From a virus: 24,390 nt of DNA. Made by a program: the position numbers and the translations under genes. The DNA lies in the IMG/VR virus record IMGVR_UViG_3300041809_000794, positions 1 through 24,390 of that record; one strand, given 5' to 3'. The notes under the pieces are model-generated. The model worked only from the letters and a program-made list of their open reading frames with translations, searched no databases and was not told the origin of the DNA. This document shows positions 16,241 to 22,073 of this stretch, in pieces. How positions within the stretch are numbered: position 1 is the stretch's first letter; each line of letters starts with the position of its first letter.

Positions 16241-16324
16241 GAAAAGTAATAAATATTACCTGAAAAGTAATAAATATTACCTGAAAAGTAATAAATATTA
16301 CCTGAAAAGTAATAAATATTACCT
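16241..16324. repeat. Four exact 21-bp tandem repeats (iteron- or operator-like)
   Basis: The unit is GAAAAGTAATAAATATTACC plus one T, four times without change. Each junction gives a near-palindrome TTACCTGAAAAGTAA (three full sites at 16256-16270, 16277-16291 and 16298-16312, plus a half site at each end). The 21-bp period is two helical turns, so all sites face the same side of the DNA. This fits cooperative binding by a repressor or a replication initiator. There are no unique spacers, so it is not CRISPR. Confidence 0.85.
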
Positions 16325-16373
16325 GATTGGAAAAAAGTAGATTTTATTAATCCTAACTCATTGAAATTTATAC

Positions 16374-16424
16374 AAAAATAAATAAGGAGGGTAAAATAAA
16401 GATTATTTTACTCCCTTTTATTTC
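16374..16424. terminator. Strong bidirectional Rho-independent terminator
   Basis: Left arm 16384-16399 and right arm 16403-16417 pair over about 15 bp (core TAAAATAA with TTATTTTA, then a GGAGGG-rich base with one bulge) around a 3-base loop. T-rich tails follow on both sides. It lies about 60 bases after the stop of the 171-aa gene, so it ends the minus-strand island operon and also isolates the repeat region. Confidence 0.75.
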
Positions 16425-16476
16425 TTATAAACTTACCGTCTGTTTTTTAAGATGCGGTTTATGAGTTAGTTTTAAT

Positions 16477-16992
16477 TCAAACTTTCAATCTCTTACGGCC
16501 TCCATCCTCGGACAGATATGAATGCCTTTTTTGTCCTACATGCTGTTCTTTAGGCTCGGGCTCTATAAAGTCATCTATTGGAGCAGAAATCGAAGCAAGA
16601 TTTAGAAGAGGAACCATAGGGACAGGCTGGACTGATTGAATAGGATGGAATGAATTTTCTATGAGGTGAATAACATTCAATGCCTCTAAATCTAGGGCAC
16701 TAAATTTTGATAACATCTGAGATCTTATTTCAACTTCAGACAATGTATGTTCATGAAAACCTACATATAATTGAGTGGCAGCAACACTTGCGCGACTAGC
16801 AAAACTAGCAATATGCATAGCAGTTGCACCATAAGGAAGACTTGTTGAGTTCTGACCTATTAAATCAGCTATTCTATTTATGAAATCTAAAGTTTCATCA
16901 ATCGGAACCATTGGACCATACTTTATTAAGTCAGCAAAATTCTTAAGCTCTCTTCTGATTAGAAGCAAACAAAATTCTTCACTATTTACCAT
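16477..16992 (-). CDS. Unknown accessory protein with NLS-like C-terminus (171 aa)
   Basis: The start chosen is the ATG at 16992 (M-V-N-S-E-E-F), with GGAGG at 9 bases. A longer frame from 17058 is inside the upstream gene. The upstream gene ends 11 bases into it. The N-terminal 110 residues look helical (L-L-L-I-R-R-E-L-K-N-F-A-D-L, then A-T-A-M-H-I-A-S-F-A-S-R-A-S). A Pro-rich linker follows (Q-S-V-Q-P-V-P-M-V-P-L-L). The last residues give KR, ten residues, then KRLK, which fits the classical bipartite nuclear localisation pattern. There is no signal peptide and no recognised family. It is the last gene of the Ro island operon, before the terminator. Confidence 0.7.
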   Translation of the reverse strand: MVNSEEFCLLLIRRELKNFADLIKYGPMVPIDETLDFINRIADLIGQNSTSLPYGATAMHIASFASRASVAATQLYVGFHEHTLSEVEIRSQMLSKFSALDLEALNVIHLIENSFHPIQSVQPVPMVPLLNLASISAPIDDFIEPEPKEQHVGQKRHSYLSEDGGRKRLKV

Positions 16993-17188
16993 TGCTCTTT
17001 CCTCCATATCTATAGTCAAAATATTCATGTTCAAAATTTGGTAATTCTTCGAGCTCATCTAAAGAAAGCTCCGTGGCTTCACTTACAATAGATGGATTAA
17101 TGCCTAGATTTAAAAGATTAATGGCTATTTCTCTAGCTTTGTCTATTCTTTGGTCGAGCATTTTTAAAAGTTCGTCTCGTAGCGTCAT
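16982..17188 (-). CDS. Small helical protein of unknown function (68 aa)
   Basis: The ATG overlaps the stop of the upstream gene (ATGA), so the two are translationally coupled. The segment A-I-N-L-L-N-L-G-I-N-P-S-I-V-S-E-A-T-E-L-S-L-D-E is a helix-turn-helix-like pattern. It also occurs at the C-termini of Rpn-type/PD-(D/E)XK transposase-related proteins, where it follows a nuclease domain. Here it stands alone without a nuclease. The C-terminus is acidic then basic. Role unknown. Confidence 0.65.
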   Translation of the reverse strand: MTLRDELLKMLDQRIDKAREIAINLLNLGINPSIVSEATELSLDELEELPNFEHEYFDYRYGGKSNGK

Positions 17189-17400
17189 TTTTTCTTTGAT
17201 TTGCCTAAGACTTTATTGGCTTTGGCTCTTACTTTAGCAGCTTCCGAAGAAGATATGTTTCCTTTATTTTCTTGCTGCGAGACTCTTGCCAAAGCATTTC
17301 TTGCGTGTGATTTATTTTCGCAAGGATATTTTCTGGATTTTGGTAATGCAAATTCGCTTTTAGGTAATTTATTTCTTTGCTTGGTCGTTAGCTTTGCCAT
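17185..17400 (-). CDS. Small basic phage protein, DUF6582-like (71 aa)
   Basis: The ATG follows AAAGGA. The protein is Lys/Ala/Arg-rich with S-E-F-A-L-P-K-S-R-K-Y-P then K-S-H-A-R-N-A-L-A-R-V-S-Q, the pattern of short proteins found in many phage genomes (DUF6582-like by eye). It ends K-V-L-G-K-S-K-K-K. It is the first gene after the RNA locus, 220 bases downstream of its 3' end. It has no known activity and probably binds nucleic acid or virion parts. Confidence 0.7.
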   Translation of the reverse strand: MAKLTTKQRNKLPKSEFALPKSRKYPCENKSHARNALARVSQQENKGNISSSEAAKVRAKANKVLGKSKKK

Positions 17401-17483
17401 TTGTGATTTCCTTTAAATTCGCCGCATAAATAGAGAGACAAAATCCAGTGTTGTAATCCTCATGAGCATTCTCTCAGAATGAG

Positions 17484-17512
17484 AATCTATAATAATAAAA
17501 AGAGGAAGTCAA
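17484..17512 (-). promoter_or_regulatory. Possible promoter for the three small genes
   Basis: TTGACT at 17507-17512, with TAGATT at 17484-17489 (17-base spacer) or TATAGA two bases earlier. Both -10 options are weak. It lies about 80-90 bases before the 71-aa gene. Confidence 0.35.
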
Positions 17513-17534
17513 GAAAAGAAGAGAGAAACAAAAC

Positions 17535-17570
17535 AACCAAGATAATATATCAACAGATGTGATCCTGGTT
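17535..17570 (-). other. Stem-loop between the RNA gene and the small genes
   Basis: Arms AACCAGGAT and ATCTTGGTT pair over 9 bp (one G-U) around an 18-base loop, followed on the minus strand by GTTTTGTTTCTCTC. It may be a weak terminator for the upstream RNA or a separate structured element. Confidence 0.4.
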
Positions 17571-17620
17571 TCATTCTCTCTAAAAACATTAGAAGCTAGA
17601 GGTAACAATAGTCAAGACAT

Positions 17621-17716
17621 TGGATAGACAAAATCTACCAATACACACTATATACTGAATTAGAGTATATCGCCCATAATTGGCGGGCGATGTAGTACTA
17701 ATATGCATTCTATCCA
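17621..17716 (-). ncRNA. Y-RNA-like structured RNA beside the Ro60 gene (about 96 nt)
   Basis: The two ends pair exactly: TGGATAGA (17709-17716) with TCTATCCA (17621-17628), 8 bp. Directly inside, ATGCATA (17702-17708) pairs with TGTGTAT (17641-17647, two G-U), leaving a 12-base bulge only on the 3' side (17629-17640). The interior holds two hairpins: ATCGCCC/GGGCGAT (17669-17691, 9-base loop) and ATATACT/AGTATAT (17650-17670, 7-base loop), sharing two bases. A terminal stem with a bulge plus extra hairpins is the layout of Y RNAs, which Ro60 proteins bind, and bacterial Y RNA genes often sit next to rsr. A promoter places the 5' end at the base of this stem. No tRNA T-loop is present. The folding was done by hand. 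Confidence 0.65.
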
Positions 17717-17722
17717 CTAAAT

Positions 17723-17752
17723 ATTATATAATAGTTTTTTCTATTATGTCAA
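17723..17752 (-). promoter_or_regulatory. Consensus promoter of the Y-RNA-like gene
   Basis: Perfect TTGACA at 17747-17752 and perfect TATAAT at 17723-17728, 18-base spacer. It lies over the last codons and stop of the Ro60 gene. The predicted start is 17716 or 17715, exactly where the RNA's terminal stem begins. It is the best promoter match in the window. Confidence 0.8.
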
Positions 17753-19331
17753 CCATTTTCTGGCTTTCATCATTAGCAATATTTGCAACTAAATCAAATA
17801 CTGTGTCAGAAAAGCCACAAATATTATATACATCGTTAACTTGAACACTTTGTAATTTATCAGTTGGCGCAATATTGATACAGATGAGTTTAGCGTTTGG
17901 GTTTTTATGTTTAATTCTATTCCATTTGTCCATTAAACTAGTAGGACCTATAACTTCAGGGGGAATAGCTCTGCCCCAAGGATCGCTAATGCAATATCTA
18001 ATATACCTCGGTGATATAGAATCTACCCACGATTCTGAATCAGATATAATAATAAGAGTATCTACAGGTCTATCATTAGCTATAATATTCATTAAAACCG
18101 AAGACATATTCGTTCCTCCTCCGCCAATGCTTGCTAGGTTTGTTGCATTAGTCATGACTGTATCTCTTGGATTTAGATTAATAGAAACAATACCATTTTC
18201 AAAAGGAAGTATTACCCCATATTGGTTCTTACGTAAAATACATGCCGCAAAAAGAGCAGCAACATCTATAAAACGAGCCTTTGTAGTAGCTCTTTCTCTA
18301 TATCCTGTAACAAGAGAACTCATAGAACCGCTAACGTCAATCCCAATTACTACATTACCCCCTATTGCTGGAACATTTTCGGTAGCAATTTCCATAGCAT
18401 CCTGAAGAGCAAATTTAATTGGCGTGGGCATTTCACCTTCGATGTTTAAAAAGGTTGTCAATAGTTGATATGGATATACCATTGAATTTTTAATGGTTTC
18501 TTTATCGGTAAGGGTTTTAACCACATGCATTACAACCCCCTTATCACCTAAAGCACCATGACGTAGGAATGTATTTAAGTTCATACGTACCATATGCCAG
18601 CCGCCATTTAGAGCAATTGCTTTCCATTGTTCTAAGCCCAACGGCAAAGATGTAAGCATTTGGAAGGGAACATCTGGAAAACACATACTACTATTATCTT
18701 CAGAACGTTTAAAGATTTCAAATTTAATGATTTCTTCGGGTAAAGAATCAAGAGTGAAAGGCTTTCCCATCACCCATTTAAAGAGCTGGTTTTTTGCCTC
18801 TGTGATAGCTTTAGGATGAACCATCTTAATAATATCAGCTAATGAAGGGTCGTTACCTATATAGGCTTTAATAAGCCTCTCATCTGAAGCATCATTTAAC
18901 CATTTCTTAATAATACGCTTTGTTCTCGTGCCAAAAGATTTTATCCCTAACTTCCCACTGCGAATTATCTTCATAAAATTACGCAGCATCTTGCCATTGT
19001 TTATTACGACGGGGAATATCTTTTCTAAAGAGGAATGCCTCTTTGCAGCAAGAATTGCCACTAAAAGCGCTGCGGTATCTTTCATATAACCCTTTTGCCT
19101 AGCGTAGAGGGCTAACTTTGCAATAAAGTCATAGTCTACCAGTTCGCATAAGCGGATGATTTCATCAACTTGGGTAACTGCATCAACATAGCAAGTTGAA
19201 CCAAGAAAGCCAGTTATTACATATTGTACTAGAGCTTCTTTGGGAGGAAGAGTATAAGCAGCTCCACCAGCATTGTTTCTAGAGTCTGCTGGAGGAGTTC
19301 TTGGGTTTGTGATAAATAAATTCTTTTGCAT
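17724..19331 (-). CDS. rsr: Ro60/Rsr RNA-binding protein (TROVE + vWA, 535 aa)
   Basis: Ro60 proteins form a ring that binds misfolded RNAs and Y RNAs, and in bacteria tether them to PNPase. The ATG has GAGG six bases upstream. Residues 20-310 are the helical TROVE domain (N-A-G-G-A-A-Y at 20-26, Y-A-R-Q-K-G-Y-M-K-D-T at 76-86, N-G-G-W-H-M-V-R-M-N-L-N-T-F-L-R-H-G at 242-259). Residues 325-535 are a von Willebrand A domain with an intact MIDAS: D332-x-S334-x-S336, T407 in G-G-G-G-T-N, and D431 in S-D-S. The length equals that of bacterial and animal Ro60. No residue known to be essential appears lost. It sits between portal and scaffold, with its own promoter, and a Y-RNA-like gene lies directly behind it. 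TROVE-vWA genes have been noted in some phages. Confidence 0.92.
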   Translation of the reverse strand: MQKNLFITNPRTPPADSRNNAGGAAYTLPPKEALVQYVITGFLGSTCYVDAVTQVDEIIRLCELVDYDFIAKLALYARQKGYMKDTAALLVAILAAKRHSSLEKIFPVVINNGKMLRNFMKIIRSGKLGIKSFGTRTKRIIKKWLNDASDERLIKAYIGNDPSLADIIKMVHPKAITEAKNQLFKWVMGKPFTLDSLPEEIIKFEIFKRSEDNSSMCFPDVPFQMLTSLPLGLEQWKAIALNGGWHMVRMNLNTFLRHGALGDKGVVMHVVKTLTDKETIKNSMVYPYQLLTTFLNIEGEMPTPIKFALQDAMEIATENVPAIGGNVVIGIDVSGSMSSLVTGYRERATTKARFIDVAALFAACILRKNQYGVILPFENGIVSINLNPRDTVMTNATNLASIGGGGTNMSSVLMNIIANDRPVDTLIIISDSESWVDSISPRYIRYCISDPWGRAIPPEVIGPTSLMDKWNRIKHKNPNAKLICINIAPTDKLQSVQVNDVYNICGFSDTVFDLVANIANDESQKMVDIIEKTII

Positions 19332-19371
19332 AGTTATCCTCTATTTTAGCTAGGTTAAAGTAGGTTAAACT

Positions 19372-19400
19372 ATAATAAAGAAGATTTACACGTTATTCAA
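19372..19400 (-). promoter_or_regulatory. Promoter of the Ro60 gene
   Basis: TTGAAT at 19395-19400, 17-base spacer, TATTAT at 19372-19377 (five of six). The start would be near 19365, leaving a leader of about 34 bases that has a repeated TTTAACCTA motif before the ribosome site GAGG. Confidence 0.6.
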
Positions 19401-19412
19401 CTTTTTAGTAAT

Positions 19413-19436
19413 TTATTTTTTAATTTCATTTGACAT
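19413..19436 (-). other. Seven-codon ORF with a strong ribosome site
   Basis: GGAGG, then 7 bases, then ATG and M-S-N-E-I-K-K stop. The ribosome site is better than that of most genes here. It could be a leader peptide, the remnant start of a lost gene, or chance. Confidence 0.35.
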
Positions 19437-19474
19437 AACAAATCCTCCACAGTAATATTTAAAGTATAGTAATT

Positions 19475-19499
19475 TTACCTACATTTTTAATCTAGGTAA
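19475..19499. promoter_or_regulatory. Inverted repeat TTACCTA/TAGGTAA
   Basis: Perfect 7-bp arms at 19475-19481 and 19493-19499 with an 11-base centre, between the portal stop and the Ro60 promoter. The TTACCT half matches the palindromes at 16082 and 16256-16324, with a wider spacing. There is a TATACT -10-like box next to it on the minus strand. It may be an operator or a weak hairpin behind the portal gene. Confidence 0.45.
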
Positions 19500-19511
19500 T
19501 TATAATCGCCC

Positions 19512-21683
19512 TCATGATGCACTACCAACTTTTTCTGTAGCATTTATATGCTTAGCCTGAGCCTCCGCGATCTTAATTGCATGACCAACCGCGTTTGAAG
19601 CTTCATTTGATGCGGCTTTTTCTCTATCTACATTTATCTTAACCGACTCGACTTGTAGTTTACCCATAATTTCCATAAATTTAAGTTCTAATTCCTCTTT
19701 GGCAGTTGCAATTTTGGCGGCTGCAATTGCCATATCACCTTCGGTCTTCATTTGCTGAGCTTGTAATTTTTTCATTTCTACATCGTGGTACGCTTGAACT
19801 TCCTGCTGCTGTATCTGCGCCTGGATCATTGCTGGGTCTGGCTGAGGATTAGCCATTGCCTGCTTCTTCATTTCCTCTTGTTCTTGCATGTATTCTTCGG
19901 CTTTTAGTTCCATTTGTTCCTGATGTCTTAATTCTTGATTTCCAACAATTATCTTTAAACATTTTGAATTAATAAAATCGGCATATTTCTCACTTCTACC
20001 CATCATCCTTTCAATTTGATCAATTGTAACCTGCTTTTGCACCGAGGCAGATGCACCAGCTTCTATTTTAACCTGTAAATCATTGGGATTATAATTAAGG
20101 CTTATAGATTGAGGATGTTCAGGATGGTTGATAACTTGCATATCTCTCTTACCATCAGAACTTTGTACAGGCAAATTTCTTGGGGTAGTATAATATTTTG
20201 GAATTAGATCAACAATTATTTGTCCCACACGGTTTAGAGCTTTTATATATCCCATTAAATATGGGATCGCCGCCGCATTTGACTGTAAAGCACCTTGTTG
20301 TATTGCTATTCCCGATATTTGCTTCTCATTAGTTGCTAATATCGAATCATAACTACCTAAAATCGTCTGGGTTACTTGGTCGGTTCCTAAGAATGTGGAC
20401 TCTACGATAGGGGGAGTCATAGTACGCTGGATTTCACGGGGCGGCTCTAATGGAATTTTAGGGTCTTTTTGATAAAAGGCATTATAAACCAGGGTACTTG
20501 CCTGTTGAACATTCTTATAGGCATCGACATAGTCCTCCGGAATTGCTTCAGCCGAGACTATGAACTTATGCATTACCATGTTTTCTATTTCGGCCGCTAC
20601 CGTTTGGCCTGCAAAGTTCTTCAATTGCTGTATGCCTTTTGCATGATATGGGTAAGGGATAGTCATCTGGTAAGATGCCCCATTCATAGTTTGACGCAGA
20701 GTTACTGATTTACCTTCAACAAAGACAATCGGTAGATATTTATAATTTGTTTCCTCAAATGATAATACCTCGTTCTCACAAATAACATAGCGATCGATTC
20801 CCACAATGATAGTTTCTCTTTCATCTACAATAGCAGGTGCTTGCTCTATAAATCCTTGAGCATTCCAGGATTCTATTAATTTGTTATATTGTTTTTTGGC
20901 AATAACAAAGCCATTAGCAAGTTTAACGATTTTCTCTTTTCTCTTGCGTTTGCAATAGTAATCTGCAACAAGCACGATTTCCTTTTGCTGGGTCTCATAA
21001 CTCCAGTTAAAGCCAGCCATTCCAGTGCCTAACATACTCGTTGCTCCCCTCGTAAACTTCAATTTGGAGGCAACGTCCTTCCCATATTCATCATCAAACT
21101 CTTCTTTAGTCATAGGAAATAATTGAAAACAAAAGCGGCCATCCCCTTTATGAGAATCACGACATAATATGTCAAAACCTACGAGGGTGGGATCAAAAAC
21201 TCTTTCCCACTTTATTTCTTGGTCAAAAGACATATCGTTAATGTAATCGGTGTGTATATACCAAGCCGAAAAGCCACCTACTAATGCCTCAGAATAGGTG
21301 TTATACCCCAATGCATCATTGAATACTCTGCAAAAGATATGTCTTAAATGTCCATCTATTACCTCTATTTGCTTGGTAAACTCTGGGGTAAGGTTCTCTA
21401 CCATGACCCCATCTGCTGCCATTGCGGTTACTTCTGGCTCGTGCTTTGAGAATTCGCCCTGAAGTCGGGCAATGTGGGCGGGAATAATATTAAATTCGAT
21501 AACCGGCTTTTGTAGGCGATCTAGTTTGGCTTCATCATCGTTAGAGAGGGTGGTTTCATATACAAATCGCTGGAACTCCCAAAAGCGTTCATAGTTTTTT
21601 CGTGAGTATTCATAGGCGGATTCTATATCCTTTTTTATTTCTTTAAGTTTCTCGTCAAACTTCCTTGATTGGTTGGTACTCAT
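19512..21683 (-). CDS. Portal protein, P22 type (723 aa)
   Basis: The portal dodecamer is the DNA gate at one vertex, and it binds terminase and the gp4-type adaptor. The length (723 aa) is almost that of P22 portal (725 aa). Residues 45-85 (D-R-L-Q-K-P-V-I-E-F-N-I-I-P-A-H-I-A-R-L-Q-G-E) match the conserved start of this family (R-P-x-x-x-x-N-x-I-x-x-x-I-x-x-x-x-G). The middle has R-V-F-D-P-T-L-V-G-F-D and D-S-H-K-G-D-G-R-F-C. The C-terminal 130 residues are a long Gln/Lys/Glu-rich coiled coil (Q-A-Q-I-Q-Q-Q-E-V-Q-A-Y), similar to the barrel region of P22-type portals. It follows the terminase gene with one small gene between. Confidence 0.88.
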   Translation of the reverse strand: MSTNQSRKFDEKLKEIKKDIESAYEYSRKNYERFWEFQRFVYETTLSNDDEAKLDRLQKPVIEFNIIPAHIARLQGEFSKHEPEVTAMAADGVMVENLTPEFTKQIEVIDGHLRHIFCRVFNDALGYNTYSEALVGGFSAWYIHTDYINDMSFDQEIKWERVFDPTLVGFDILCRDSHKGDGRFCFQLFPMTKEEFDDEYGKDVASKLKFTRGATSMLGTGMAGFNWSYETQQKEIVLVADYYCKRKRKEKIVKLANGFVIAKKQYNKLIESWNAQGFIEQAPAIVDERETIIVGIDRYVICENEVLSFEETNYKYLPIVFVEGKSVTLRQTMNGASYQMTIPYPYHAKGIQQLKNFAGQTVAAEIENMVMHKFIVSAEAIPEDYVDAYKNVQQASTLVYNAFYQKDPKIPLEPPREIQRTMTPPIVESTFLGTDQVTQTILGSYDSILATNEKQISGIAIQQGALQSNAAAIPYLMGYIKALNRVGQIIVDLIPKYYTTPRNLPVQSSDGKRDMQVINHPEHPQSISLNYNPNDLQVKIEAGASASVQKQVTIDQIERMMGRSEKYADFINSKCLKIIVGNQELRHQEQMELKAEEYMQEQEEMKKQAMANPQPDPAMIQAQIQQQEVQAYHDVEMKKLQAQQMKTEGDMAIAAAKIATAKEELELKFMEIMGKLQVESVKINVDREKAASNEASNAVGHAIKIAEAQAKHINATEKVGSAS

Positions 21684-21755
21684 ATTGACATTCCTTGTCT
21701 TTGAGGTTATATGATAGGTATATTTTTAATTCCTTCCTTGGCATTAAAATATACT

Positions 21756-21786
21756 AAGGCTCTCATTCTGAAGAGCCTTTTTTATT
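21756..21786 (+). terminator. Rho-independent terminator facing right
   Basis: AAGGCTCT (21756-21763) pairs perfectly with AGAGCCTT (21772-21779) around an 8-base loop, followed by a run of six T on the plus strand. Minus-strand genes flank it and no plus-strand gene precedes it, so it may stop antisense transcription or work weakly in both directions. Confidence 0.6.
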
Positions 21787-21821
21787 GTTCTATGTGGAAC
21801 AAGTTATTTCTTCCGTGTACA

Positions 21822-22019
21822 TCACCGACAATGTCTACTGCTATCATTTTCCCATTCCTTTATATATTCTATTCTTTCTTTTTCATAAAGTTCATTTTGT
21901 ACCCATTTACTTCCATCGGGTTTCTCAAAAATTCCAGCGTCATACGATATACAACGCAGTAATCTTACCAATTGTTTTTCAATTCTTGATATTCTTTGTT
22001 CCGTCTTGAAGAAGAACAT
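21822..22019 (-). CDS. Small unknown protein between terminase and portal (65 aa)
   Basis: The frame starts at the ATG at 22019, 54 bases after the terminase stop, with a G-rich site (GGGGG) 7 bases upstream. The sequence is charged and plausible as a helix followed by an acidic end (R-I-S-R-I-E-K-Q-L-V-R-L-L-R, later E-K-E-R-I-E-Y-I-K-E-W-E). Two Cys lie at about 23 and 64. No family was recognised. It could be a small terminase or portal accessory protein. Confidence 0.55.
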   Translation of the reverse strand: MFFFKTEQRISRIEKQLVRLLRCISYDAGIFEKPDGSKWVQNELYEKERIEYIKEWENDSSRHCR

Positions 22020-22073
22020 TTATAACCCCCGGTTCGTTTAACATATCTAAATTATAGTAAAATACTTTGTAAC

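Larger units (their letters stand above)
16011..16476. other. 466-base regulatory stretch without a gene
   Basis: It lies between the KilA-N remnant and the 171-aa gene. It holds the second copy of the 15-bp repeat (16019-16033), one exact palindrome (16082-16096), a tandem repeat array (16241-16324) and a bidirectional terminator (16374-16424). The remaining sequence is AT-rich with no convincing frame on either strand. Confidence 0.7.

Noticed and set aside
16241-16324. CRISPR array
   Set aside because: The repeats are directly joined with no unique spacers, and no cas gene is near.
16233-16340. 35-codon plus-strand frame M-S-L-(KSNKYYL)x4-I-G-K-K
   Set aside because: It is open only because the 21-bp repeat is a multiple of three. 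It has no ribosome site, and the palindromic nature of the repeat explains the sequence better.
17621-17716. tRNA gene
   Set aside because: The ends pair like an acceptor stem, but there is no T-loop, no D-arm of normal size, and the inner hairpins have 7-bp stems. It fits a Y-RNA-like layout better.
21711-22009. Hydrophobic plus-strand frames between portal and terminase
   Set aside because: They lie opposite the 65-aa gene and run through a terminator. The hydrophobic content follows from the complement of Lys/Glu codons.
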